DNA of 64,000 bases from Chinchilla lanigera (GCF_000276665.1 NW_004955425.1:19129801-19193800); one strand, 5' to 3'. Positions 25,121-36,850 are shown, numbered from the stretch's first letter. Made by a program: numbers and translations. Notes: generated by a model not told the origin, from the letters alone.

Positions 25121-26660
25121 GAGATATCATTTATCATTTGATTATCTGGTTTTCTCTATATCCTCCTTCATCTAGTTTTTGTTATTGTTGTTGCTGTTAT
25201 TTTCTTTTTGCTGTGTTGCTATTATTCCAGAAAGTTCATGTGGTTGATTTCCTCAACCTCATTGTTCCCTGGACTTGTCTGGGGTGGCATGAAAGTCTGG
25301 GGTTGCATTTTGCTTCTGTGTCTTGTCATTTTTATTTTTTATTTTAATTTGTTTTTGTGTTGATGCTTGTAAATTGCTTGTGGTATGTAGTTTTAGCACT
25401 AGCACTGAGGCTTCCCCAGGAAATGTCTATTCCTCAGAAATACCTTCTAGGTGTAACTGGCTCTTGACCTTTATTTCTGTCCCAAGATCCTCCCTGCCCA
25501 ATTTAGTAGGGATAAGAAGTTGCTATCTATTTGGTAGCACCCACTGCTTTGGTGCTGGACTCGTGATGACAGTGATCCCAGACAGTGACAGTGCTGTCAT
25601 ACAACTAATTACAGCAGATATGACACCCTGGCCAAAGTAATACAAGTAGTAATAACAATAGCATCAAGCACGCCTAGAAACTGAGAAACCGTGGTAATTA
25701 TTAATTTGGTACCTTTAACTATAGAAGAAAAATTCACAGTTATATAACAAGATCCAACATAAACCAAGAGCTGGTCTGCAGTGAGTTTCCCCTCAGGAGA
25801 GTGCTTTAACCCTGTGGGGTGTGCAATTTAAAAGAAATAAGGAAAATAGAGAAATAAATGAAGAGAAATATACTAGAAGCAAGGCTGAAGGACAAGGAAT
25901 GATCACCCGAGCTTTGGAAACAGGAAACGAGGATAAGAGAGAAATAACAAAGCAGCAAGCAAAAGAATAATGAAGTAAACCAGAAAGAGCAGAGACAGTG
26001 TCCACTCACTCACATGAAAATTCCAAGAAAATGAGAAAGACAACTGAGAAAGGAGAGAAAAATATAAAACAAAACAAACAATAAAAATTTAAAAAACTAA
26101 ACAACAAAAAAGACAAAATCAAACAAAGCCAGTAAAATTCCCCTGGTTTCCTCAGTTCTGTGGTAGTGTGCAGTCAGAGCCCAGCTGTGTGGTGGTTGAC
26201 TCCATGAAGACCGCAATAGATTAGTGCTGGTTTAAGGCTGAATTTGACCTCTGTATGAGGCACTGGGGCCAGAGTCTTCGGCCAGCAATTTTCTGGCTGT
26301 CCCTTGACAGCCAGCCCACATCTCCTTCCGTTTGTCTCTGTGTTCATCTCCCCGGGCTGCTCTCAGTCCCCTGTGCAGTTGACACCTCTAGGCCCTTGCT
26401 CAGCCTCCTGGGTTCCTCTCCACTGGCTCCTCACTCTCCTCTCCCACAGTGCTAGGACCAGGGCAGGGGAAGTGCTGTGGGCCAACTCACTGCCCTGCCG
26501 CTACTGCAGGGACAGCCAGAGGCTGCTCGTATCCCACTTCTCCCCTCTCTTCCATACCTGCACATTGAGAGCAGAGCAGAGGGAACACTGACTTCCCACG
26601 TGTTGCCCCGCAGTCACGGCCCAAGGCTGTTTACATCCCAGTCCCTCTTCCTCTCCTGCA

Positions 26661-27164
26661 GCTGGAAGCTTAATGTAAGTTCTTATAATATTTAAGTCTT
26701 TAAAGTTAAATATATTCCCCTGGATTCTAAGCAAGACATTTTAATGTAAAAGGTAAGTTTTTAAGAACATAGCATAACTTTAAATAACCCAATCTTTTAA
26801 AGTCATTCAACTTTTTCTTTCTATCCATATGTGTTCAAAGTGACAAAATATTGCTCTATTATCTTAAAAGAGACATTTTTATAACTAGCTAATCCCCATA
26901 TAAAACTATTGAGTTTTAATCAAAAGCTGTGACTGAAAATATTGCAGTAAAATGACATACTTAACATGTTGACCCACTGTTATGTCAGAGAGTTCCAATT
27001 ATGTAACAAGGATATTGAGTGATTTTAAAGTACAAGAATTATATTTTAACTTCCTTTCCCAGTTTGCTGATCCAACCACTGATACAGCCTTACTGAGTGA
27101 AATAGCTTAATGACATTGCAAATCTTGGTTTAGTAATAAAGTGATATATAAGTATCAGATAATA
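26661..27164. other. Unassigned AT-rich intron
   Basis: No repeat or gene recognised. It lies between the near-full-length minus L1 and the plus-strand L1 3' end. Confidence 0.4.
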
Positions 27165-28195
27165 TTGTCACCTTACATTGTGGCTGGGTGTGTAAACTAC
27201 TGTTGACCACTATGCAGGGAAGCATGGTGCTGTAACTTAGATCTGGAATATCCCCCAATGTCTCCTGTATCTAGAGGTGGAGCTTTGAGAATGTTATCAG
27301 ATGGTGGGGGTGCCATGCTCATGAGTAGATTAATCCACGCATACTCCACAGCTGAATGTGCTGTTGGGAGGTCATTCTGGTCAGAAGAGGTTGGTCACTG
27401 GCAGAATGACCCGGAAGGGCATCTTCCTCACCATTCCCCCCTCTTTCTCCGCTTCCTGACCACCGTGAAGTGAGCAGCTTTTCATCTGCCGTGCCCCTCT
27501 GCCACATTCTTTCTTCACGGCAGCAAGTAGAACAGGGCCTGAAACCTTGAGCCAAAGTAAATGTCACTTCCTTTAAGCTGTGGATGTTGGCTGTCATTGC
27601 CTGGAGATGGAAACATGACTAATGCAATGGAGGCATCTCAGAGAACTGCAAAAAGAAACTCCACTTGACTCACCCATACCTCTTCTGGGTATGTCCCCCA
27701 AAGAAGCATCATGTATGTTACAGTGATACATGCAAATCTCTGTTTAAACCAACACAATCCATAACAGTGAAATAATGTAAGTGGCCTGTGTGTCCATTAA
27801 GAGATGAATGCATAAAGAAAATGAGTTATTTACACACAACAGCGAAATATGTCATAAAGAAAGATAAATTTAAGGCATTTGTATGAAAATGGATGGAATT
27901 TGAGATCATAATGCTAAGTGAAATAAATGAGACACAGAGGTTAAATATCACATGGTTTGGTTTCTCATATATGAAAAGCTCAATGTATAAATAATTAAAG
28001 AACAAAGTAAAAAATAGATGAAACAGGGAGATAGGAAACAGGGAGAAAGACTTTGTAGAGATGAAAGATATTTAGAGATAAGAAAGAAAGGAAGAAGAAG
28101 ATGGGGAGGGGAATACAAAGGACCAAGATGTGCCAAGTTCCTCAAAATGTATTTATTATATATCATGAAAACACTCTAATAAACAAAAAAAGAGC
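27165..28195 (+). mobile_element. L1 3' end, plus strand, split by a MaLR-like LTR
   Basis: L1 ORF2 3' text appears at 27180-27227 ('gtgtaaactactgttgacca', 'ctatgcaggga'), resumes after the LTR ('tggaggcatctcagagaact') and continues to the purine-rich 3' UTR (28020-28125). It ends near 'aataaacaaaaaaag'. The two flanks join into one continuous L1, so the LTR came later. Confidence 0.75.
27228..27626 (+). mobile_element. MaLR-like solo LTR inserted in L1
   Basis: TG...CA boundaries with a short duplicated 'atgg' on each side (27224-27227 and 27627-27630). The 3' part shows the family signature: 'cctgaaaccttgagccaaag', 'cctttaagctgtgga', 'ggaaacatgactaatgca'. It is the same family as the LTRs at 14440 and 38984. 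Confidence 0.6.
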
Positions 28196-29090
28196 CTAGA
28201 CATGAAATTCTAAAATAGCAAAACTTAAATACATGAGAGTCAAAAAGCTTTACCAGCTCAATATTGAAAAGTTCTAAGATATTTTATAGAAAATATTTTA
28301 TGCTCATTGGAGAAATAGAAAACTGTCAATAGACAATAATTTAGTGATTAAATAATTCTAAATCCAGGAAGAATTGGTAGTACCTAAATCTTGAAGAATT
28401 TAGTTTTTGGTTCCTTAACCTTCATCCTTTGTTCTTTTGGTTCCTTTGTTCCTTGCTTAACAATTCTGAATTTCTCTTTCCTCATATATAAAATGAATTC
28501 AATAATTCATACATTACAGGAAGATTGCAAAAATTAAAGATGCTAATCCTAAAGGCATTTGCCATAACTCACGTGCATGAGGGATCACATCTCATACTCA
28601 GTGTTACAAACTGCACATGCGTAGCCTCTGCAGGTGTGCCTATGTTCAGAAAGTGTATGCACTTTCAAAATTAGATCCAACGCTTTTTAAAGAGCAACGC
28701 TTGAAGGAAAGTTTATTTATTTTATTATTTTATTAACTCACTTGTCCTCCATTAGACAGGGTCAGATTTCACTTGATATAAGTACATTAATTTTATTTCT
28801 AAGAAGAGTAGGCCAAAACACACATTAAATTTATATTTAAAAGATAAACTATGCAATGCCACACTGCTACTTTACTACTTCCTAGTTACAAACTTTTGAC
28901 TTAAAACTTTCACATACCCAATTCATTCTATGGAGCAATGTCCTTACAATTGCTGGATCTTTTGTTTTATTTTAAAGAGAATAGTAAAAAATAAATTAAA
29001 AGAACAATAGCAAAATACAAATGAAACAAAGCAAGGACAGTTCTTATTCACTGATTCACTCCCCTTCACTTAGTATCTGCACACTGCCTC
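28196..29090. other. Unassigned intron with a possible MIR trace
   Basis: Mostly unassigned. The stretch 28470-28570 ('tttcctcatatataaaatga', 'gaagattgcaaaaatt') resembles a MIR 3' half but is weak. Confidence 0.3.
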
Positions 29091-29129
<39 letters not shown>

Positions 29130-29141
29130 TATTATTATTAT
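29091..29141. repeat. (TTA)n trinucleotide microsatellite
   Basis: About 17 ATT/TTA units, interrupted once by 'ccatt'. It abuts the 3' tail side of the adjacent minus-strand B1, so it may have grown from that A-rich tail. Confidence 0.9.
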
Positions 29142-29275
29142 GCAAGGTCTTGCTGTGTGATTTACACTTGTCTTGAATTCACTATGTAGCCCAGCTGGCC
29201 TCACACCCATGAAAATCCTCTTGCCTCAGCCTCCCGAGTGCTAGGACTTCAGGTATGTGCCACCATGCCGAGCTG
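29142..29275 (-). mobile_element. B1 SINE, minus strand
   Basis: Reverse complement of B1: 'tgcaaggtcttgctgtgtga', 'attcactatgtagcccagc', 'ctcagcctcccgagtgct', 'tgtgccaccatgccgagc'. Moderately diverged from the copy at 53149. Confidence 0.85.
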
Positions 29276-29545
29276 TACACTGCTTTTTATATTGATCCCA
29301 TGAGATAACACTTATACTGACCACATGAGATAATGCTAAAATTGTTCCCAATTGTCTTTTTCCCTTTTTCCCCTGAGACCCCAAATGACATGTTTTTATA
29401 TAACACTGTCTAGAAAGGCAGCTTTAGAACAAAAACTATAGAATGAAAAATAATAATTATTGTTCCTTATAGAGCAATATAATACAAGTTTGTTCACATT
29501 TAATCTTACATTTATTTCATTGCTCTTTTAACACTCACTTACTGA

Positions 29546-29660
29546 GCATGGCAGTGCGTGCCTGTGATCCCAGCAATTGGGAGGCTGAAGCAAGAGCATT
29601 GCTGTGAGTTCAAGGCCAGCCTGGGCTACATAGCAAGACCTTGTTTCAAGCAAAACAAAG
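29546..29660 (+). mobile_element. B1 SINE, plus strand
   Basis: B1 body: 'gagcatggcagtgcgtgcc', 'gatcccagcaattgggagg', 'ttcaaggccagcctgggct', 'acatagcaagaccttgtttc', then an A-rich tail. It faces the B1 at 29142 about 270 bp away. Confidence 0.85.
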
Positions 29661-30482
29661 AAGACAAAACAAAGCAAAAACTCCAGCTATTCCAGTTCAT
29701 TTTCCTAAGCAGCCTATTCTCCAAGAATCCAGAGGTCATCTATAAGTCCTGAACTTTTGATTTAGTGTGATGTCGAGTTAGAAGATGTTCTTTTGAAGAA
29801 ATGCAGAAAACCACTCTAATCTACATCAGGATATAATGGTAATGGGTGTTGTCAGTTATAATATAGTATATAAAATGAGAACCCGGAGTCTATTAAGACC
29901 ATAATTTGCAATCTTTGTATGAAGAAAAGGATTAATAGTTGCTTGGGTTTGTATAAGGTCCCTTGATGTAAGAAGTTGTGACAGGGCTTAGATGTTTGTG
30001 TTCAGGACATTTGGTCACAAATAGTGTTCATATCCCCCCTGAAGTTCTTGAACAGAATTGTTCCCAGACACTTTCCATTTGTTTCAATATCCTCGTACTG
30101 TTATTTTTTTCAGGCTCATGTTTAAAATAACATTCAAAAATACTATTACAACCAAATATTCTTCAGCATTATCATTGCTCTCTGAATGACATAGATATTT
30201 CTTAAATTCCAAAACTGTTTCATTATCTGTACATTTAAAATTCATTTAAATACTAATCACTTACAAGTCCAAGATATCATATTTACTTAATTATTAATAA
30301 TCTGTAATTACTCATCATCATTTTTAGCTCCATGAATGTGACCTCATCTAATAAAAATCATGGTTTAGAGAACGTGGCTAGAATTGCTTAAAAACACAAT
30401 TTACTGCACAGATCCTGGAAACAGAAAGCAATATTGAAAACTTGACCCAAAGTGAAAGATATGATAGACCTCAGTGGCTAAA

Positions 30483-30509
30483 ACCAACCAACAAACAAAC
30501 AAACAAATA
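30483..30509. repeat. (AAAC)n short tandem repeat
   Basis: Five to six (caaa)-type units starting 'aaccaaccaacaaac'. Confidence 0.7.
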
Positions 30510-30581
30510 GCCTGTGCCATTGAGTACAGGCTGAGCAGGTGTTTTTTCCTTTTCTACAACTAGTTATATTTTTCAATTCCT

Positions 30582-30604
30582 AAAAAAAAAAAAAAAAAAA
30601 AAAG
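30582..30604. repeat. Poly-A run, 22 bp
   Basis: A homopolymer with no clear SINE body upstream. It abuts the minus-strand frame remnant at 30605-30900. Confidence 0.8.
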
Positions 30605-30900
30605 CAAAGATATCTTCTGCTCTTGTGCTCTTTTCTTTTCCAATAACTCCACTGGAACTTCCCTTGTTGAGACCAGCGCTGACTTTCTAATTTCCAGCTT
30701 CACAAGATCTTTGTCAGTCTTTGCCCCAGTGGACCTCTCTGGAGAAGCTGAATTGCAGCTCCATCCTCTAGGTTTTCGACAAGCCACATTTTCCGAGCAT
30801 TCCTCATTTTGCTGATGATTCTAACTCAAATTCCTCTTCTCCTGCTCTCTTAGTTGTATTTTCTACAGGTTGTACCTTTGATTCCTTTTATTTTCTTTCT
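30605..30900 (-). pseudogene. Possible frame-shifted coding relic, charged residues (speculative)
   Basis: Two minus frames give long charged stretches: one with NTTKRAGEEEFELESSAK, interrupted by stops, and another running on with LVKLEIRKSALVSTREVPVE and LLEKKRAQEQK. That resembles one protein read across a frameshift. No family is recognised and the neighbouring homopolymer is on the wrong strand for a retro-tail. Chance is likely. Confidence 0.2.
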
Positions 30901-31004
30901 TTAGCAGTCTCATCTAATGTTTCTGATCCCAGGATACCATATTTAGCTGTGACATCTCAAATTCGTATAGTGTTTGCTATAATAGCAACCTGGTTGGGCA
31001 GATG

Positions 31005-31070
31005 CTAGATATGTCCATCTATATGTCTGTCTGTCTCTCTATCCATCTACCTATTTATCTGATATATTAT
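31005..31070. repeat. Degenerate (CTAT)n-type microsatellite
   Basis: Pyrimidine-rich tetranucleotide repeat: 'tctgtctgtctctctatcca' then 'tctacctatttatctg'. Confidence 0.6.
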
Positions 31071-31235
31071 TTTCTGCCTATAGTGTTGAGTCCTTCATTT
31101 TATTTCCAGTTTCTCCTGTAGAGCCATTATCTTCCCAGGCGTTAGATTAAAAAATTTCAAGTTCATCATCTTTCACCTGCAACATGAGTCATTTAGTGTT
31201 TTTTCAGGTGCTAGTCTATTTATACAGACCATATA

Positions 31236-31343
31236 GGGCTGGGGATTTAGCTCAGCGGCAAAAGCGCCTGCCTGGCAAGCGCAAGGTCGTGAGTTCGGTT
31301 CCTGGTACCGGAGAAAAACCAAAAAAATAAAAAAAAAAAAAAA
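31236..31343 (+). mobile_element. Young ID SINE, plus strand, perfect 15-bp TSD
   Basis: ID unit with 'gctggggatttagctcagcg' and 'gagttcggttcctgg', ending in an A-rich tail. The duplication tatacagaccatata is perfect at 31221-31235 and 31344-31358. Four A residues in the variable run near the A box. Confidence 0.95.
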
Positions 31344-31489
31344 TATACAGACCATATATAATTTTTTTTTTATTTTATAAAGTTGAATTCCTGCATCCCT
31401 TTCTCAAATCCTACCTTCTGCATGTATTATCAGTAATCTCTTAACTGGTCCTGTCTCTCTTTTTATCTATTCTGTTAACACAGTGTCCA

Positions 31490-32515
31490 GAATAATCCCC
31501 AAGAAGAATAGCTGTGATATTGTCACTCTCCTATTCAAAAGCTGCAATGCATAAGCCAGATCTGGATTCCTTAATGGGGCATTAAGGGGTACAATTTACT
31601 TTTTCCAGTCTATCCCCTCCCACTGGTTGAGCAGTATCACCTGCTCAACCGAGGAGATGGAAATGTGTGGAACCATTTCATGGTCATTAAAATGACTTGG
31701 CTATGGAAGGAGCTAGTTGTGCATGTAATGCTGATGATGCTGGGTTTTCTGGCATGCCAAACCTCACCACTGTGTCAGTCCTATACAGAAAAGAACATCA
31801 GTATCTCCCTCTCTAAGAAATAATGCATTAGACTGACTCAGTTACCCACTTACTTTCAATTTCAATCATAAATTTCCTCTGCATATAATTCCTTTTCTAT
31901 ATTACCCTGTGTCCAAATCCTTTAAGAGTTACAGAAAATGTCATTTTTCTGTAAATCCTCCCCGAGTTCTCTATGAATAGTGCTATTTCAATATATTCCT
32001 ATTCAAACATCACTTTCTTTTTAATTCACTTTTGTTCCTTATTGTAAATTTAGGGTAAATTTAAATAAGCAAAACTCCAAAGTTTTTCTTCCATAACTAG
32101 AACTTCATCCAGTCTAGCACAGATCCTTTGTGTTGACACACTTAGCATTACATCACAAATATTAAAATTAAGCCCTTAGTCAATATTACAGCATAACTAA
32201 GCTATATACTCTCTGACTTCTGATTAATTCTAGAATTCTTGCCTTGGCCTTCATGTTAGATCATAATTATTTCTGGGTACTTTTAAATTATTATCAAAAT
32301 ATTTCCCTATTTCCCTTCTTGAATTTTATGGCTATCACTCCTGTTTATTCAAGAAACATCTCCTAAAATTTTCCTTCTAGTTGAACTGATATCTTACCAC
32401 TCTTGGTCCTCAGAACTGCCCCAGTGGATGCTTTTGGATTCCCTGCTCCATAACCACGGCTCACCCTAGCTTCAGGGATCCTCCTACTAGGTGGTCAATA
32501 AATATTTGTCAAATG
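31490..32515 (+). repeat. L2-like element, plus strand (patchy)
   Basis: Text near 31518-31580 ('attgtcactctcctattcaa', 'aagctgcaatgcataagcc') follows L2 3' sequence of the 'gtcactcccctgcttaaa' type. The end near 32490-32515 ('ggtcaataaatatttgtcaa') follows the L2 tail. The middle is too diverged to assign and may hold other DNA. Confidence 0.4.
31625..31650. other. Perfect 10-bp inverted repeat with 6-base loop
   Basis: The left arm ggttgagcag (31625-31634) and right arm ctgctcaacc (31641-31650) are perfect complements around a tatcac loop. It could form a short hairpin in RNA or a small cruciform. No associated function visible. Confidence 0.7.
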
Positions 32516-34949
32516 AAGAGACTGTTAAGAGTAAAGAGGACAGGCTGACTGTGAAAGCGGAATAATGACCATGCAGAGGCATAGACATTAATTTTCAAGC
32601 CTGAAAAGCAACCACAGTCATTGTTGCAATCAAGTACATATTGTTTTTGCACACGAGTGTGTCATCACTGGAAAGGAATTGATCTTAGACATTGAACCTG
32701 AAATTATGCTACTTAGTTTTTAGAGTCAACCGTTTGAATGTGATCAGCTTTTAAAAATTAATCACCTCATTTTAGCCCTTTTATACCATGATTGGTCTGC
32801 TTGTTTCTCAAACCTTAGACTATGTTTTCCATTGCCTGAAGAGAATATAAACACAGGAGGCACAATTATGAAAGTCTTGTCATGGCTTTTATAGGTGCAC
32901 CCTGGAATCCTTAAATAGTGCTTATTTCACATTGATTATTTGGGCCTTACATTGTTCAGTTGTAAGAAAAATATCTATCATCATCTACCTAAGCTGAACT
33001 AAATATATTTTCTTTCCCAAAGCATGATACTCAGAAAATTAAATGCTTTCAATTCACGAACATGACAGCTTCTTTATCACAAAAACAAACCCAAACATAC
33101 AAATCAGGATGTTTTTCCATTTGAAAGTCATAGCGCAGTGCCCTTCCTGAAGCACGCACTATGTACAGTAGAAACATCACAATTTAATCAGAGCAAGCTG
33201 CTGTTGCAACAAAACAGTCCTGCTCAAACAATGGGAGATAACGCCACTCATTTCACATGACTTGCACTCCAGTAGGCAGAGTGTCACACCAGGACTTTAT
33301 ATCATTTTGATTAGAAATTAGAATTTGTATACCTCCCAGAGAAGAGAGAAGAATGGAAGAGGAGTGACTTTAGTATTCCATTGCTAATCCCTGTAATCCA
33401 AAATAAGTTTATTCGGGCAAAATCGTTCACTTAAACACTCAGTCATTCACATGTATTGAATACCTACTATGTGTCTAGCATTACAGTCTGGATACATCGA
33501 TGGAACAAAAACTTTCCTCCATAGATAGTGTATTTATCCATGTTTAAATGTGAGGACAATAATCTCCAGTGCATACCCTCCTCCAAATACTTCTGTTTTC
33601 CTTTTATACTTCCATGTCTGGGACAATCAACTATTTTCCATACTGGCCAACTCAAATACACTACTCTACCAGAAAGCAATTTTATATTCTGAAGAAGGAA
33701 GCTTGTAAAAATATTGTCACTTTATGTCCAATCACATGATTGAAAATAAATGAGATGCCTTGGAAGCTCTTTTAGTTCTGTCAGGTCACTGGACACTACT
33801 TGAGAAGAGACAGAAGTAGAAGATATAATGAAGCTATGTTAAACATTAATTTACATTAGTCAGTGATGGAAAACTTGACTTGATTTTGGACAATCTAAGC
33901 ACTGTTGAGAGGCGCTGTTGAGGGTATATTCACCATGGACAAGGCACCTAATATCTCAAGCAGCAAAAATGAAGTTCTTTCTCCAATGTGTTTGGTAAGG
34001 CATAGTATATTTGTATTTGTTTAAGTATTTCCCTTGATGAGATGACAGGTCATCACAGCCTTAAAAAAAAAACTCTCTTTTTTCTGCCTAGGCCTTAAAT
34101 TGCAGGGTCAAGAACCCAGTATGGCATTCTCAATATAGGTAAACTCATGCCAAGTGTTGGTAATTTCCTCCTTCCCAAAGCCTAAGCAGTCTAATAATTT
34201 TAAAGCTATAATGTGCCCCATAGGTCATTCTACTGACATACATAGTTAAACAACCTAAACTAGTACTTTGAATTCTTTTAATTCTCAGGCTATGAATATA
34301 TCTTTAAAAGCAAGAGGTAGAGTGGGAAAACAAGGACTAATCACCTTGGAAATTTTTCAACAATGAAAAAAATTATGAAAGTCCAATCCACTTTCTTTAT
34401 CAACAAAATGCTTTTGAAATATATCAAGCAAGTAGAAAGTACATATTCCAGAATTTAAAAGGTGAATAAACTTTACTTTATGTGAAAGCTAACTACGCTG
34501 ACCTAATTTTACTATGGACCTTGACAATGCTTTCGTGGGCCCATGTTTAGAATTCGCTGAACTGGATGCAGATATCCACTTGGACTCCTGATGCCCCCAG
34601 CACTGTGGACAAGTCATGTTTTGTCAGTTCATGAGCATAGTAGATCTTATTCATGCTAAGGCCTTGACTTCAAATGTACCTTTAATCAATTTCAGCTTAT
34701 GAGCCTTCAAACATTAGATCAAATAATCAATTCGCTTTAGAACTTTTATTTCTGTATATCTTTATAATTATTATCTCATCAGCAAATATATTTATTTTTC
34801 AAATAGGCTTCCAAGTCACATTTTAAAATGGAACAAAGATTGAGCTCTGTGTATAGCTTTATTCTTCCAGCAGGATAAATAAACCTATAGCACTTTATCT
34901 GTACTATCATTTAGGTCACATTTCTCTCCTTTACATAAAAGGGACTAAA
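32516..34949. other. Mostly unassigned intron
   Basis: No gene or strong repeat recognised apart from the L2-type fragment at 33420-33520. Confidence 0.4.
33420..33520 (-). repeat. L2/MIR-type 3' end, minus strand
   Basis: 'cattcacatgtattgaatacc' then 'tactatgtgtctagcatta' and 'gatacatcgatggaacaaaa' is the reverse complement of the classic L2 tail ('tattgagcacctactatgtg'). Confidence 0.65.
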
Positions 34950-35615
34950 GGCACCCTCCCAAACTCTTTAAAGACATCACGTTACAGTGATACAGATGTA
35001 CCAGTGCTTAGAGCTGCACAATTCATAACAGCTAAATCTTGGAAGCTGCCAATACACCCATCAACAGATGAATGGATAAAGAAAATATGGTATCAGTACA
35101 TAATGGAATAGTATTCTGCCATGCAGAACAATAAATCTGAGTCATTTGTAAGGAAATGGAAGCACTTTGAAAATACAATGTTAAGTGAAATAAATTAGAC
35201 AGATATTAAATTTTACATTGTTTGTCCTATGTGAAAAATCCAAAGTACCAATAAAATAAAGATCAACCCAAAGAGCAGACAGAAGGAAACAGGGAGATCT
35301 TCAGCGAATAGAAAAGGACTAAGAAGGAGGGTTAGAGTAGGGTGGAGGAGAAGTGGACATAGAAGGAATTAAGACCCGTCAGGTGCGTGTACCGCCTGCC
35401 CACAATGAACGTAATTGTTATGCAGCACAAACATGAACTAAAAAGAGAAAGGGAAATGGGGGGAAGGGATCTGGGGATAGAAGGAGGGAGCAGGGGAATA
35501 AGAAGCATCACACTGTGCTAAGTACATGCACCTTCTCACTAAGAGTACTGTAAACGCTAGGCACTGCACCCGTGTAGTAGTGATTTTTAGATAAAGTAAA
35601 TCAAACAAGATTAAA
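34950..35615 (+). mobile_element. L1 3' end, plus strand
   Basis: Starts in the ORF2 3' part: 'tacaccaatacacccatca'-type text at 35050, 'gatgaatggataaagaaaat', 'ggaatagtattctgccatgc', 'gttaagtgaaataaattaga'. It then runs through a 3' UTR with two purine-rich tracts (35320-35360, 35440-35510). No intact frame. Confidence 0.8.
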
Positions 35616-36373
35616 TTAAGCTCATCTAAAAATACAGGTCCATTGGCCCTGGATATTAAAAGGCTTCTAAGCCAAAATGGCCCATAACCTCTAAGAAGTA
35701 ACTTTATGTAAAGTGTCTGCGGTGTTGAGAAATTTCAAATCTGTCCTTCTCAGTGAAGTGCAATTTCTTCAGGGTAGTTCTATTACAGATCCTGTCTCTG
35801 TACTGAGATAAAATCATACACTTTGAGATTCAACTCCTCGTATGTTGTAATGCCCCGCAGGGCCCTTCAAACAAGTCTTTCCCATCATACTCTCTTAAAG
35901 ATTTGATGGCTGTTATGTTTCTCCAAGTTTTACCTTTCCTGGCTAGAAATTTTCTGTTGCTTTTATGAGGTTTTCATATGACACGTTTTCAAGATATGTT
36001 CTTATGTCTGACGTCCTCTGCTAAATATGCTCCAAGTGACAATTCTTTTTTAAAGTAAACTACCTCGAACTGGAAGAATCGTTATAGTTGTGGTCCTTTC
36101 GGAACAATGAAAGAACTAGTACAATTCAATCCACTGACACCTCGGGGAATTCACTTGTACATAACAAATAAAAGCACAGTGCCAAGCCATCAGCTCCTCC
36201 TGACCCAGGGCTAGCCTGACTCATACAGTCTAGAAATGTTCAACAGTTTTGTCTAGAAGTTCATGAAGTACATATTTCTGGTTAAATGAAAAGTCCAAGA
36301 AGAAATAATGTGTAATGTGAAAGTCCTTGCTTGCCTGTCTCCAAAGGCTACCACCGTGAAAATCCCAACGACA
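35616..36373. other. Unassigned intron
   Basis: No recognisable repeat or gene. Confidence 0.4.
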
Positions 36374-36480
36374 CAGGCATGGTGGTGCAGACCTGCAACC
36401 CCAGCCCTTGTGTGTCACAGGCAATAGATCAGGAATCTGTGGGCAGCCGGGGTGACACAGCAAGATCCTGTCTGAACAAT
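36374..36480 (+). mobile_element. Diverged B1-like SINE, plus strand
   Basis: 'caggcatggtggtgcagacc', 'tgcaaccccagcccttg' and the end 'cagcaagatcctgtctgaac' are a degenerate B1. Older than the neighbouring SINEs. Confidence 0.65.
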
Positions 36481-36519
36481 CACAACTAGCTGGGTGCGCT
36501 GGCTCCTGCCTATAATTTC

Positions 36520-36615
36520 TTTTTTTTTTTTTTTTCCTCCGGTACCAGGAACCGAACTCATGACCTTGCGCTTGCCAGGCAGGCGCTTTTTGCCGCTGAG
36601 CTAAATCCCCAGCCC
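36520..36615 (-). mobile_element. Young ID SINE nested in a B1-ID, minus strand, 17-bp TSD
   Basis: Reverse complement of ID with 'ggtaccaggaaccgaactca' and 'cttgccaggcaggcgctttt'. A perfect 17-bp duplication, ctcctgcctataatttc, lies at 36503-36519 and 36616-36632. Five residues in the variable A run. Confidence 0.95.
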
Positions 36616-36715
36616 CTCCTGCCTATAATTTCAAAATTCTGCTCTGGGTATCTGATAGGAAGGTCATAATTTCAATACCAGTCTGGGCAGTTTAGTGAGA
36701 CTCTGTCTCAAAATA

Positions 36716-36763
36716 AAATATAAAATAAAGTAAAATAAAATAAAATAAAATAAAATAAAAAAA
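36716..36763. repeat. (TAAAA)n pentanucleotide repeat
   Basis: About eight to nine units, partly imperfect at the start. Linker of the surrounding B1-ID. Confidence 0.85.
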
Positions 36764-36850
36764 GCCTGGAGGTGTAGATCAGAATGAAGGCCCTGGATTC
36801 AATCCTCAGTACTGAAAAATAAAAATAAAAAATTCTCAGGAGGACCTTTT

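Larger units (their letters stand above)
20030..26660 (-). mobile_element. Near-full-length L1, minus strand, inactive
   Basis: Right to left, it has a G+C-richer 5' UTR-like stretch (about 25400-26660), ORF1 text (about 24200-25120), ORF2 (about 24200 down to 20400) and a 3' UTR. The 3' UTR includes the purine-rich tract typical of L1 (C/T-rich on plus at 20160-20240). Total about 6.6 kb, the expected L1 length. Many stops and frameshifts, plus two IDs (21862-21975, 23903-23990), rule out activity. It is sense relative to CTNNA3. Both ends are approximate and no TSD was found. Confidence 0.75.
36484..36850 (+). mobile_element. B1-ID composite SINE, split by a younger ID
   Basis: A B1-like body begins 'agctgggtgcgctggctcct', is interrupted by the ID at 36520-36615, and resumes to 'gagactctgtctcaaaat'. 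A (TAAAA)n linker (about 36716-36763) leads to an ID-like unit: 'gcctggaggtgtagatcaga', 'ggccctggattcaatcctca'. This is the B1-ID architecture, in plus orientation. Confidence 0.7.
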
